Part shown: positions 1 to 12,048 of the stretch, piece after piece
Layout of the letters: every line of letters starts with the position of its first letter
Numbering within the stretch: position 1 is the stretch's first letter
Assembly: GCF_945859685.1 (NCBI RefSeq)
Contig: NC_079148.1
Coordinates: 53,888,421 to 53,952,420, forward strand
Reading direction: 5' to 3'
From: Eupeodes corollae
Lineage: Eukaryota; Arthropoda; Insecta; Diptera; Syrphidae
Length of the DNA: 64,000 bases
Notes under the pieces: generated by a model
Databases searched by the model: none
Told to the model about the DNA's origin: nothing
What the model saw: only the letters and a program-made list of their open reading frames with translations
Program-made: the position numbers and the translations under genes

Positions 1-2721
1 TTTTTGCTGCTGGTTGGTTGGCTGGTTCAAGTTGAAGAAGACTGGGTCTTTGCTTCTTGTAGTCTTCGAAACAGGGATCACATTCCATATGTCATTTTTA
101 AAATTCTACTCCTTTTTAAAATTCAGTTTAGGGCATTAAGGAAAGACAGTTGCGTCCACGTTTTTATTTAAATTTTCAAAGATTTAGTTTCGTATAAATC
201 CTTGCGTTTCTTTTAAAAAATCAAACCCAGGCACCGCAATCTAAGAAATATGTTTTGATAAGTATTATAAAATCATTTGCAGTATCTACGAAATTAAAAA
301 AAGTTTATAAATATCCTTTAAGCTACTAAATTGCAATATTGTTTTTTTTTTAATGTTGATCTATAAACCCCTCCTTCGTATTCAATATTGTTAATAAAAA
401 GTGTCATCCCTGATCGGGTGCTCATCGCAAAATACTACAAACTCTTTGTTGATCATTTCTCTTGCTTACCATTCTTGCAACAATTTTTGTGGTTATAACG
501 AAGAAAATAATATACATGGGCAAAATATGTAAGTCTTTGGCCTAACAGAGTTTAAATGGTACATATATGTGGTGTGGTCTTATGAGGATACTACGTTCAG
601 GAAAGTCGTAAACTGATTCATTTTAAAAATGTGCTTCATAACAAAAATGGCTTACCACAAATGATAATAACAGATAACAAAATATATTTCAGTTAAATTT
701 TAGGTTTTTAAAATTTAATTTTTTACTGTGCTTTTTTTTCTGTAACTATTGCTTACTATAATATGAAGCATGTAAATTTATTTCTGAATGTATTTAAAAA
801 TATGAAGTTATTTGATGTATTACATTTAATCATATGACCACAAAGACACAATAACCAAAGTCATCTATTCTCTTCAAGTTCCAAGAACAAAAAAAAGTTT
901 ATGCATTTAAAGGTTATTAAGATGCAGACGGTGTAAGAGAGGCGGTGGCACCTAGAAATTCTAATTAATTATTTTATTCCATGAAGCCCGAGAGCAACAA
1001 TGAAAAAGATAGGGTCTAAGCATTAATTAATTCATACAATTTTATGATTCGAAACGAACCAGGGTTGTTGTTTGTCAAAAGTTCCCAAAAATCCCATTTC
1101 TAGACTCATTGAAAGTGACTGAGAGTGAAGAGCAGCCTGCTTATTGAAAGTTCTAAAATATTTAAAAACATATTTTGTAATATTATTTGATAATAATGAA
1201 ATAATTTTGAAGTCAATACCTGTCGTTTTTGTAAGACTAAAAATAAAAGTAGTTGCCATACATGTTTGGTCAAAAGTTTTTATTAAATTTTATTTTATTT
1301 TTTTTTGTTCTTAACTTGGATTCATTCAATGAAAAAAATAATATATTTGTATATTGCTCCAAAAGGGTACCTCCGATAGAACTGTTATTTTGTGTTTAAG
1401 TTTTCTTAAGAATCAATCAACTGATTTCAATATTATATCTTTTGCTATCTTTTTGGATCTTAAAAAAAAAACACTATTTATTTATTTTTTTTTAAATTCG
1501 ATATCTCGAAAACGAGAGTTTTGATGATGAAATTCCAACGTATAGCGTATATTTGTAAGAAATAGAAAACTGCATACTGAAAATGTTTGTAAGAACAAAT
1601 TGAAAAAATGTATTTATACAAAATTTATTAAAAAAAAAACCCCAAATGACTTTCGAAAAAAAATTAACAAATCAAGGTTTTATCAAACAATTAACTTTAT
1701 GACATTTACATTTTTGAAGACGAATTTATTTCACAGGCAATATTTTTTCATTTTAAAATAAAAGTACTATTTGTAAATAGAGTCTTTGGATTCAGGAACA
1801 AGTTCATGCGATCCATTCGTGAACGTTGTTTATAAAAGCGACTGTCAATCAAATGTTTCTATAAATGTTACCAAATATTAAAAAATTTGTTTATTATAAA
1901 AACCTTTGATTTGTGGTGATTTTCGATTGATTTGAAAAATAAATTTTTACCAACTTAACTCTTATTAGCATTTCTTTTGAGTTTTTATATTTTTTTGAAG
2001 AAAACAGTCACTTCGATTTTGCTACAAATGTTATCTTTTAACTATGTAGTTGTAGACGTCAAAATGGTTATTTTACTACGAATGAAATTATTCTAGAGGT
2101 AATTTTATAATTCATATATTTTTTTTCAGTTGCACTTATAGAAAACCCCTTGATTTATCATGCCACAACGTAAAATATAAAATTGTACTGAAGTTACTAG
2201 CGTTATTGGCTTGAGAGATATTTGGGGTCAAACGTCAAACAAATGTTTCAATATATTTTTAAATTTCTTTAGTACAAAAATAAACACAAACTTAATTTTT
2301 TTGACAGTCTTTCCTGCATTTTATGATATTATAATCTGTTGGAGAAAATTTATTTAAAGGCGATAACTCTTATGGTTTTTGAAATATAGCCGAAGAAAAA
2401 AAGGCAAAATAAAAATTTTAGTAATTTGAACCTAGCACGTGCCCCACTCTCAACCAGAAACCAATATGATGATTTTTGGGGGACTCGTTGATTGATACCT
2501 AACAAAAAAAATTCTTGTCATCTTTAAACTTAAACTTCAAAAACCAGAACCTCAGTCTAATTTTCTTGAACCAAACATTTCAGAAAATCAGGTAAGTCCT
2601 TAGTTCTTACAACAATATCATTAAAAAACTATGACATATTGAGAAATAGGAAGCGGTTAGTAAAAATGTTTTTAAGAATTGTGTATGATACTATTTGACC
2701 ATAGTTCTGTATTCTGAATTC
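1..2721. other. AT-rich non-coding stretch
   Basis: I see no gene here. The stretch is AT-rich with many A and T runs, and the open frames (longest about 75 codons) show no family motif. Parts of 1450-2400 have the repetitive feel of degenerate transposon DNA, but I could not tie them to a family. Confidence 0.5.
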
Positions 2722-2723
2722 TA

Positions 2724-3912
2724 CAGGGCGGGGCGTGGTAACTTCCTTATTTGAAACTCTCGGAACTGAGCGGCAATTGATAGTATAGCGTTGGTTTATG
2801 GCTTGTTTGAAAGCATGTTATCTGAGGTTTTGGTTATGACTAGTTCAGTGTCAACAATGCAGTGGACAAAGCAAGAGCGCGCGTTCGCCGTGGAGGCCTA
2901 ATTTTCTTTCAGCCGTTCGATCATCGCAATTCAGCGTTCTTTCAGAAACCATTTCAATATCGCACCTGCAGGTCGTGTGCCTGATCAGAAATCGATTTGT
3001 TTGTGGGTGGACACGTTCAGGGATACCGATAGTGAGGCGAAGAAATAAAATGGACCTTCCAGAACCGTCAGGACGCCAGAAAGCATCAAAATGGTAAGGG
3101 CGGCAGTTTTGAAATTTCCTACGCGATCTGCACACTTACATTCGGCTGCCTTAGGGATTTCTAGTCGCACAGTGTGAGACGAGTTTTTCACGAGCAACTT
3201 AATTTGTATCCATACAAATTGGTAATGATGTAACAACTTAATCCACGCTATTATGTTGCACAAAAAATGCATGTGAAGCATGCCTCAGGACACCCTTGTT
3301 TTCTTTAGCCACGAGGCAGGATGTGTGAACAAACAAAACATGCGATATTGGAGCCCCACTAACCCGAGAGAACTTCATGAGTAGCCTTTGCATACAGAAC
3401 GTGTGACTGTTTGGTGTGCAATATCCAGAATCAGCATTATTGACCCATGATTCTTTGAAGAGAACGAAAGAGCAGTTACGATCAATTCTGAACGTTATGT
3501 CAGCATGATTGTAGATAATTTTCTGTCCAAACTTGAAGAAATGAATATAGGGGAAATGTGGTCTCAATAGGATGGCGCCACAGCTCACACGACAAGAAGG
3601 TAAATGAATATTTTGCGTGAATACTACCCCGAACGGCTCATCTCTCTTGGAGGCGATTGTCAGTAGACAGCACGATCGCCAAACTTAGCCTCGGGTGATG
3701 TTTTCCTGTAGGGCTATACCTTAAATCGTGATGATCGTACATGATCGTCCAAAGACCCTTCATCATCTTAAAAATAATATTCGTGCTGTTATCACCGAAA
3801 TAAGAGACTATCTCAGTGCATTTATGAGAACGGTGGGCACCTTAGAAAATTCGTTTTTAAAACGATTGTGTTATGATTTTTTTAAATAAGGAAGTAACCA
3901 CGTCTCACCCTG
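2724..3912 (+). mobile_element. Tc1/mariner-superfamily transposon with both terminal inverted repeats
   Basis: The element begins CAGGGCGGGGCGTGGTAACT and ends with the inverted counterpart, ACTTCC and TTATTT lying at corresponding places. The inverted repeats are 2724-2752 and 3884-3912, about 29 bp each with a few mismatches. Both ends abut TA (2722-2723 and 3913-3914), the target duplication expected of Tc1/mariner. It is about 1.2 kb, a normal mariner length, and encloses one decayed transposase. The GC-richer interior stands out from its flanks. The ends are intact but the gene is dead, so it could move only in trans. Confidence 0.85.
2857..3855 (+). pseudogene. Mariner-type transposase (DUF4817-type N terminus), decayed
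   Basis: The reading starts at an ATG with residues MQWTKQERAFAVEA, followed by a stop and then RSIIAIQRSFRNHF. This is the helix-turn-helix N terminus seen in many insect transposases of the IS630/Tc1/mariner group. Further pieces in shifting frames include VPDQKS, LWVDTFRDT, VRTPESI and, later, a stretch resembling the DDE catalytic region. At least one early stop and several frameshifts break it. It would have cut and pasted the surrounding element as a DDE/D nuclease. Family membership is clear; the exact clade is not. Confidence 0.75.
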
Positions 3913-3928
3913 TATATACCAAAATACT

Positions 3929-4715
3929 CGGCCCTATCGAGGTAACCGTGCGTCGCGTCGGAGCGGAATTCTCTCCGATTTCCTCCGAATCGGAGACATT
4001 TTGCTTCAATGTAGTTGTCCGATCAGCTGATCGGACATTCTCTCCGACAAAATTCAACGCATGCAATTTGCATGCGATGCTTTGCGATGAAGTACTTGTT
4101 TTGTTTTATTCTTGACAGATACAAACATACAATTTTCCAAAGTCCTCCGACAAGTTCTTGTTGCGGAAAGTGTTTCCTTTTGTTAAAAAATAGTTTTAAG
4201 AACCAAAGACAAACACCATGAAGGCTTGAGATATTTTTGTTTTCAAATATATAAATTTATTTTTAATAAATATTTATGCATCAAAGTTGAGTTGAACTAT
4301 TTCATTTCGAATTGTAGCTGCTTGGCTTCGAAGCAAATTAGTCTGAATTTCATGAATTTCTTCCTCCGTATTGTTTAAATTTTCATGCTCGAAAATTTCA
4401 TAACTTGAATCCTATTTTCTTTATTTTGCGCCCTAATCTCATTTGATTCAGCGTTTAAAAATAAACCAACACTATACGTTTCTTATAAAGTATAAAGTCA
4501 AATAAATAAATAAAACTTATGTTTCAACAGTTTTTTTTTTCAATTTATTCTTTTTCTTTGACACTTCAAATGGAAACAAAAACATATGTTTGAAATGTCT
4601 TATGTCCGTAAAATTTCTTCCGATGACAGCTATCTCAAACCGGAATTCAATCTCCGAAAAAGGATGCGTTGCGGAGAAAGTTCCGCTCCGACGCACGGTT
4701 ACCTCGATAAGGCCG
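3929..4715. mobile_element. Non-autonomous PIF/Harbinger-like element (MITE)
   Basis: Long terminal inverted repeats of about 45 bp begin CGGCCCTATCGAGGTAACCG on the left and CGGCCTTATCGAGGTAACCG on the right, then share GTGCGTCG and GGAGCGGAA apart from a 5-bp indel. The 3-bp direct repeat ACT flanks it at 3926-3928 and 4716-4718, and 3-bp duplications are typical of PIF/Harbinger. On the minus strand at about 4268-4400 a short frame (EEEIHEIQTNLLRSQA then IRNEIVQLNFDA and a stop) looks like the C-terminal tail of a Harbinger transposase. This suggests an internally deleted autonomous element. It lies 16 bp from the mariner element. Confidence 0.65.
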
Positions 4716-5149
4716 ACTGTATGAACTCCGAAAATATATTTTACTTTTTTGCATTATCTAAACTATTTTTCTTTTTAAGACTATAACCAATATTTTAATG
4801 TACAGATGCAGAACTCTGTATTTTAAAATACAGAATTTTTTAATACGAACTTGCTCATGTATCTAAAGAGTCTGTTAAAAAACATGTCCTGTGTTTTGAG
4901 ATTCAAAAATGTATCTTCAAAATAAATTTAAAAAATTTGATTCTACTGTTGTTTTAATCCTTGAAAATTTTAAAAACCGACTAACGCAAATCGACTTAAA
5001 ACCTAATTTTCAAGTTTGAACTCAATCGATAAGCTAGAGCTTTTCATTTGAGCTGAAATATGAGTTGTGAAATAAATTCTAAATTAAGGTTAACTCAATC
5101 GACCCAATGATTTTGACTAAAGGGGCGAGGACAGATCCATTTCTAACTC

Positions 5150-6182
5150 GAACATTTGGGATGAAATTAAAAACTCTTAATGAGGTAGAAATAGCAAATA
5201 GTATGGAACCAGTGGATCCATAGTAGATAATATTTTAAAAATTCAATCTAAGGCGATGGGGTTTGATGAAATACACCCCTCGTTTATTAAAATAATAGGT
5301 ACTACCTCACATACTTCCCATCATTACGCATATTTTCAATGCAATCTTAACGACAAGCTCTTTTCCTCATACCTGGAAAGTTTCAAAAATAATTCCTGTA
5401 ATTAAGGAACCCGCTACTCGCTTAACATCTCCCGAATACAGAAAAATTTCGATTCTTCCATTTATTTCAAAAGTCTTAGTCAAAATTTTACATAGCCAGA
5501 TCTCGAATTTTTTTTAAATAACAATCTCTTATGTGTTAACCAATCCAGTTTTAGAATAAATTATAGTTACGTAATGTCATTAATGTAACTGATGATCTAA
5601 GATGTGCTATTGAACATGATCAAGTATCATTTTTAGGATAATTTGACTTCTCGAAAGTCTTATTTCCAAAATAAAAAGGCTGTTCCGATTCAAAGATTCA
5701 GCTTCCCATTTAATGTTTTCTTCCCTTTCTGGGAGAAAATAAGCTGTCGTTGTAGATAAAAATGCTTCAGAATTGCTGGATATGTATTCCTGAGTTCCCC
5801 AGGGATCAATACTGGGACATTGCTATTTCGCATGTGTTTTAATGACCTTCCAACCAAGGTGCATTATTCGTCCATTGATTTGTATGCAGACGATATCCAG
5901 ATTCGACTTAGTTGTGAATTGGGCATGATTGGTCTGAGGAGAATAACTTAAAGTTCAACCCAACAAAGTCTAAATGTATGGTAATTTATATTAAAAGTTT
6001 GATCTTAGTTGTTTTAAAGAAGGAGCCATCTTATCTATAACCAAAATTCACTTGCTCTCCATCTGAGCGCCAATTTTTTGTTTGTGCTGTCAGACTATGG
6101 AACTCCCTACCCTTAGACATACGAGACCCTATAGGATCTAAGTATTTTGATCGCGTTATTTTTAGCCGAAAATTCTTAACTT
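5150..6182 (+). pseudogene. Jockey/CR1-type non-LTR retrotransposon remnant
   Basis: Reading across frameshifts gives reverse-transcriptase landmarks in the right order: KSKAMGFDEIHPSFIKII (fingers), then a WKVSKIIPVI-like block near 5380, PQGSILGP-like residues near 5800, and the catalytic block YADDIQIR at about 5882-5906. NPTKSKCMVI follows near 5960. The frame then jumps to an endonuclease-distal C terminus (AVRLWNSLPLDIRDP) ending at a stop near 6180. Many stops and an internal deletion make it inactive. The 5' part, including the endonuclease, is missing. Confidence 0.7.
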
Positions 6183-7085
6183 AATTTCCTTTTTTTTTGT
6201 TTTATTTGTTAAAACTTAAATTTTTGTAATCCTTATTGTTATTCAAAATTTAAAAAAAGTTTAAATTGAATTTAAAATAGATATAAATATCTTTCGTTGT
6301 TTTTTTTGTATATATTATGCTCTAAATTGAAACAATTTAAATCAAAATGTGGATAAGCTTGTTATAGTGAAATCTTGAAATACAGTGTTTCTTTTGAATA
6401 CATACCAATATTTTATGTTGCGAATGGAACTGTGATGGTTTTTAATTAAAATTTGTAGAACAAACCTACTCCGACAACTGACGAGGCCTATATTAAGACC
6501 AAATAGTTTCAAAGCCGAAATTATATAAAATTAGAGCTGAAAAGGATATGCAACATACTTGCAAATAAAATACCAAAGTCACTTCAAATTATTCTCGATA
6601 TTTTTCTTATGGCATCACGGAGAATAAACGTTACTATAATCATTTGTGTTAACCGTCTGTTATATGTCTCGTACAAGTAACGCAGTCTTGATCTTGATGT
6701 TTTTTTTTTCTTAACTCCCAATTAAGAAATTAGTTTTATTTACTCAAAGTTTACTGTCTTAGCTTTTGATATTCTAAACTTGAGAATCTCCAGCTTGGAC
6801 AACTTTGCAATTTAATTGCATTCAGATAGATTTTATTTACTTGCAATTATTTGTACAACTTCATTAACAATCTTTAAAGCATGGTTTTGCCATCTGCCTG
6901 ATTGACAAAGTTTTAACTGTATTAAAGTTTTGTAATTAATTAAGTTGCAGTTGTGTAAACTAAAAATTTGTATCTCTAATTCTGCTTCTATAAATGAGTG
7001 CTGTTGTGCAATATATAAGCATTTTCGACACATCTACTTCATTTTAGAGAGCTAAAGTTTCGTTTTCTGATAAAAAGTCGCTACC
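6183..7085. other. AT-rich non-coding stretch
   Basis: Nothing recognisable is present. The start is T-rich, just after the retroelement remnant. Confidence 0.4.
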
Positions 7086-7089
7086 AAAT

Positions 7090-8040
7090 ACATTTCTTCT
7101 AGTTTCTCTCAGGACTGGGCACCTTCTGACAGAACCTCTCGTTCCGCCATGTTGCAAATATCACATAGCAGTGGAAGATCTTCGCGATGTGGAACGTAAT
7201 TTATGTTAAGCAGTTCACCTCTTAGCCGAAACATGTTGGAGATTTGCTTTACAGTATTTATGTCCTTGAAGTAGTTTCTTTCATTAAGATTGTAATTCAG
7301 CCTGCTATAGATCATCCGATGAAGTGAGCTGGATGCCTATTCTATGAACACATTTCTTAAATTTGTATCCAGACGCCTAATTATCTGGTACAGTGACGAT
7401 TTCCATGTACTCTATTCACTGAGATTTAAATTTACACCTGTATCTTCTGCTAGCCCAATCCAATCTTTAACCCATCCCGTTTTGCTTTGTATCGCTTGTA
7501 AAGCTGCTTTTTTTGAAACATTCTTTCCGTGCCACGTTAATCGCTGTTTCAGCCTTAAGAATTTTTTCGTTGAGGTGTTTTTCCATACTGAAGGTTTGGG
7601 CAAAATATACTCCTAAGTATTTGTATTCTTTCACTCTTTCTATATTCTCATTGTTGAAGTACCATTGTTCACTTGAGCTTGACCTTAATCCACCTTTCTT
7701 GATATCCATCACTTTCGACTTCTTCAGGTTCACTACCAAGCTCCATCGTCTACCATATTCCGAAAGTCGATTTATCATAAGCTGTAAGGATTGCTGTGAG
7801 TTTGCCAGCAAGACTATATCATCTGCGAAGAGTAAGGCTTTAATGACCTCTCCAGCAAATCTAACACCTCCTGATAATGCGTCAGTGATGTCATTTATAA
7901 ATAGTGCGAACAAGCTATTACTGAGAGCACAGCCCTGTCTTATTCCCGACTGCGTCTAAAACCATTCAGATACCTGTTTTCCATTCCATACCGCTGCTCT
8001 CATGTTGCACTCAGTGTTTCATACTATATCGTAAAACGAC
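7090..8040 (-). pseudogene. 5'-truncated non-LTR retrotransposon (I/LOA-like), 3' half
   Basis: Read on the minus strand from 8040, the sequence gives WNGKQVSEWF, a stop, SGIRQGCALS, then SLFALFINDITDALSGG and the catalytic LLFADDIVLL at 7813-7842, followed by NRLSEYGRRW and NLKKSKVMDI. After a frameshift, a C-terminal piece contains YSRLNYNLNERNYF and a CDICN zinc-knuckle-like motif, as in I/LOA-type elements. It lies just downstream of the 3' end of the AP-3 mu gene, on the same strand. Frameshifts and truncation make it inactive. The clade assignment is tentative. Confidence 0.7.
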
Positions 8041-8109
8041 ATTTATCAAAGATTGATTCTAGCAAAAAAAAAGGGTAAATAAACTATTAATTCACATAAG
8101 AACTTTGTT

Positions 8110-8115
8110 TTTATT
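8110..8115 (-). terminator. Polyadenylation signal of AP-3 mu
   Basis: AATAAA on the minus strand, about 65 bp past the stop codon of the AP-3 mu gene. Confidence 0.55.
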
Positions 8116-8180
8116 TTGTTTGAAGACTTTTTAACAATAATTAAGACAATGTCAATCATACTCGTAATAAACCTAAAATC

Positions 8181-9751
8181 TTACATACGAATTTGGAATT
8201 TGCCAGCTTTAGTAATATATTTAACACCTTTGAATGGTTTATACTTCTCGTTGTACATATCAAGACGATTTACTTTAAGTCCCGAAACAGCCAATTGTGA
8301 TATTGAAAATTGCACGTTAATAGTTGGATTTGCGTCTAAGTTGTTGCTTCCTGCTGCTATCGATACCTGTTTTTCATTATAAATTGATACATTAATGCAA
8401 ACAAAATTAAATTAAAATCAAAACTTACCGTTCCACGAATATTGGGCAACTTGGTTACATCAATTCTTCCTACTTCCCAGTGCAGAACTTTTGTAACTGA
8501 ATCAAAGGAATACTTTCCCTGATTAGGTGTGAGAATACAATTGAGAACGCACTTGGGCATTGAAATTTCTAATTTGACTTTATCAACAGTACGACCTAGA
8601 GTAGTTCGCGGCCCAACTGTCAAATCTAAGCGTCCCTGTTCACCAGTCTTAATCGAGAAATTGTGTCGTATGTAAATTGGAATAGCGACGACACTCTGTG
8701 AACTAATGTGATACGACATTAGACGGAAATTTCCATCGGGCGGAATGAATGATAGAATGCGTTCAGATTCCCAACGCTTAAAGCGCACGCACGGGTGGAA
8801 TGATACATCGTCGAATAGTCGGGGATTCATGAAGGAGAGTGTTAGATCTGGCATTCCAGAGAGTTTGATACAACAGTCAATCTGGGGAGCAGAGAGAAAA
8901 AATGTTAAACATGATCGATTTGTTAATTCATTATTTTGCAAAAACTTACATATCCTTGAATCTCGGCAAACACAGTTGCTCCAGATTTGTCAATTATAGC
9001 ATCAACTTCCTCGATAACATCGAAGTAAGATTCGTTATTGGTGTATCGCACTCCACTGCGACGCCATGGAATAGCAGACAATTGCCCAGATGGCAAAGTA
9101 CCACTTACACTAAAGGTAAAAAAGAAAGCTAGAAGAATTTCTTAAAATGCTTCTTTGAGCAACTTACTTGGACTTTCCAGTCACGGTGTTGGCGATTGTT
9201 CGCAAAATATTCGGGGGCTTGATCAGCTCTTTGAGAATATTACTTTCCGTTGCCAATGGGAATCCATTGTCCAACATCTCGTCCAACAGTTCATAGACAA
9301 CAACATAATTCTCTTTGATCACGGATTCTGAACAATCCGAGAAATAATCCTCGAAAGTGTCGATAACACGATGAAGGAATTCAATTACAAACAGAGGAGG
9401 GAATTCATTTTTACAAGCAGCCACAAGAGATATACCATTTCTTTGGACAGTGACGAGGTAGTAATGGGGAGTTTGGATAACTGGAGGAACATCCTGTTGG
9501 ATAAAGTGGTAGATTAATTACACCTTATGAAATGTAACAATTAGTTGTTGTTGTTATTATGGCTTACAAATGGAGCTTTACGTTGTGCATCGAGAAAGTA
9601 GTCGCATACGGAACGGGAAACAACACTTCGCCAATGTTTTTCCAAAAACACGTCCCTATAAATCAAAAGTGGAATAGATTTTTTAAACAATTTATGTATA
9701 ATTTAATTTATCTTACCCACTGTTGTTGACTATGAACAAACTGTGTATCAT
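8181..9751 (-). CDS. cm: AP-3 complex subunit mu (carmine orthologue), six exons
   Basis: This is the medium chain of the AP-3 adaptor, which sorts cargo with tyrosine-based signals from endosomes or Golgi to lysosomes and pigment granules. Exons on the minus strand are 9717-9751, 9568-9655, 9168-9493, 8950-9109, 8429-8881 and 8181-8366. Every intron is short with GT-AG ends, and the joined frame is 1248 nt, giving 415 residues; human AP3M1 is about 418. The N-terminal longin-type domain starts MIHSLFIVNNSGD. The mu-homology domain carries GQLSAIPWRRSGVRYTNNE, AIIDKSGATVFAEIQGY, FHPCVRFKRWESER and SFIPPDGNFRL, and ends YKPFKGVKYITKAGKF. No stop or frameshift is seen. Drosophila carmine mutants have eye-pigment defects. 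The short exon 1 was placed by a clean phase and a good donor. Confidence 0.95.
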
Positions 9752-10211
9752 TTTTTATTAAAAATATAACTTTTTATTTATGTAGATATAAAATTTTTGT
9801 ATCGTATTCTGCTGGAACAAGTGACACTTTTATTTTGACAGTTTGCCGTTCAGTCACCCTGAAAGTGCAATTTCAAAATATACCAAAGTTCCGTTTGATA
9901 ACTTTATGTCTTTGCATTCACAGAAAAAAAATTGATCTGGATCTTAATATGTGGAATTGATGATGAATTTAATATTTTTGGGTTGAAAATGAATAGGAAA
10001 CAGATTTGGGATTCGTATAAAGACACTGATTACACGGGATGTTTTTTCCTTCGTTTTCGTCTTTTTGAAAGGTACCTTCCCTCGTGATTACCCCTTTCCT
10101 TTTTTCGTTCCTTTCGTTATTACTCTTTTTGACATTTCTAAAAAAACTGTGGGGGAAGAATTTAATTTTGTTTCGTTGTCGTAAAGGTTGATCTTGCAAA
10201 AAAGGACACAG

Positions 10212-11085
10212 TGATGAGAAATTCGATTTCATTACCAGAAAAGGTTACTCTTGTTCTCAGATTCTTGGCGTCCTTTAAATCTTTTAGGAGCCTTGAATGC
10301 CAAAGTAGGCTTTCGGAATCATTTATATCTATAACAGTTCCTGAAGTCTGTGAAGCCATTTATAAAAAACTTGGACTAGAATAACTGAAGGTGCGTATTT
10401 TTATATTCTAAACATCGAAACATTTGTTAATATTGGTTGTTATAGTTTCCAAGTTGCAACGAAGAATGGATAGATATTGCTAAAGGTTTTGAATTTCGAT
10501 GGCAGTTTCCACATTGCCTAGATGCTATAGATAGCAAGCATGTAGCTTTCTGCGCATCGAAGTCCCGTGGGGCCATCTATTACAACTACAAAGGATTCAG
10601 TAGCATAATTTTACTGGCGATGTGTAAGGCAGATTACACGTTCACGTATATTAACGTTGGCTGGAATGGAGGCTGCCATGATGCCGGAGTTTTGAGTCAA
10701 AGCGATCTGAATCAAATTCTTTACAATGACGATTCTCTTCCGAAGGATGAAGTCATTGGCAATGGGCAAAATTTTCCCTATGTTGTCATTGGAGAGGACC
10801 CATTTCCATTGACACATTTTGAAGCCTTTTCCATACCATAGCAAAGAAAATGAAAAAACTTTCGTCTTAGCCATGCCAGTAAGACAATAGAACTCAGCTT
10901 TGGAATTTTGTCCAATAGATTTAGAGTTCTGCAGGCAACAATTCACCTACTCCCAGAAAAAGTTAAAAAAAATTGTCCAAGCTTGTTGCACTTTGCATAA
11001 CTTCCTTACAGTTAAAAGCCAAAATTATATGGAGCCAAATATGCAGAACTTGGGATCTGAAATCAACACCCGGTTTGATTTTTAA
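10212..11085 (+). pseudogene. PIF/Harbinger transposase (HARBI1-like), decayed
   Basis: The plus strand reads SISLPEKVTLVLRFLA then VPEVCEAIYKKLG, the helix-turn-helix region of Harbinger transposases. A GT-AG interval of about 55 bp (10391-10446) may be an old intron. Next come FPHCLDAIDSKHV (first catalytic Asp), YYNYKGFSSIILLAMC, VGWNGGCHDAGV (second Asp) and PYVVIGEDPFPL, then, after a stop and frameshift, KTIELSFGILSNRFRVL (the acidic residue) and IVQACCTLHNFL. The order matches a DDE transposase of this superfamily. One in-frame stop near 10382 and a frameshift after about 10840 kill it. I could not settle the terminal inverted repeats. Confidence 0.85.
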
Positions 11086-11214
11086 AAGCTCTTTTAGAAT
11101 AGTTTCAAGTGCCTCAATTCTTTTATTTCTATTTTTATAATTTTTGTTCAGCTTGTTATACAAATTGGGCCAACTTTGAAACAGCGTTAATAATACTTCC
11201 GTTTGAGTCCACAT
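11060..11214 (-). pseudogene. MADF/Myb-SANT-like ORF of the Harbinger element
   Basis: The minus strand starts MWTQTEVLLTLFQSWPNL and continues NKNYKNRNKRIEALETI. The Trp, Leu and KNR spacing resembles the MADF or Myb/SANT-like DNA-binding protein that PIF/Harbinger elements carry as their second gene. It converges on the 3' end of the transposase, an arrangement known in this superfamily. Only the first 50 or so residues are recognisable; beyond about 11060 the frame is just antisense to the transposase. It is probably a single exon or a truncated copy. Confidence 0.5.
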
Positions 11215-11229
11215 TTCTTAAATCGTTTA

Positions 11230-12048
11230 AATTTACATTATTTCAAATCAAATTTACATTATTTCCATAAATAATATCGTATTTTGACACTGACAGCTGT
11301 TTCCAGCTTAAAACCTTGACATAAAGTTACTGTCATATCACCGCAGAATGAAATGAGTCGCTTTGCGTCAAAAGTTAGTTCTTGGAAAAGATGTTTTAAA
11401 TGGAATGGAACCCACAGACCTTCTGATGTACACAAGTTTGTTTATTTGATATTTAATCTTAAACTGCAATCGTCAATACATACTACTTATGTTTTGAGCA
11501 ACAGTACCTATGAATTTAATGCATATGTACGTATTCGTGAATTTTTAATTGTAAAGGCCTGTTATGTGATGTTCAAGATAAAGTAATAATTAGCCAACTA
11601 AGTAGTTGGTAACTTAAAACTACTAGGAGCCAATGGAACAGTGACATTGAGCAAAACTAACTTTTTTGAACGGATGGCGCCATATTCAATGTTAATACGC
11701 TTCTCTTAAAGCGTTCAATTAAATAAGTTTTCCCCAACTCAAATCGAATACATTTTAACTGTATTCTGGCAAGGGATTAATATAATCGGATTTCTAAATA
11801 ATGTTGGTATCAACTATCAACCTAAAAAAATGGACTGCTATTAGCCAACTTCGTGTTATTGTCATCTATTTCTTAACGCTACTAGCTCTTCTGTAGGTTC
11901 AGCTGCAATGTGAAGAATCGTTTGAATTTTATTTATGTGTTCTGTTCATTTTTGTCAATCTTTATATTTAAAAATATTATTGAGACGATGAAACAAGATG
12001 TGGCCTTAAAAATAAATTACAATTTTCCCATCAAATTTACAAAAAAAA
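11230..12048. other. Non-coding spacer between Harbinger remnant and repeat A
   Basis: No gene is recognised. Short open frames at 11353-11586 and 11910-12110 lack family motifs, and the second runs into the repeat. Confidence 0.4.

Noticed and set aside
9890..11330. Terminal inverted repeats for the Harbinger element (TAACTTTATGTC near 9899 and its complement near 11320)
   Set aside because: The 12-bp match is short and AT-rich and the flanking three bases do not agree, so I did not draw element boundaries.
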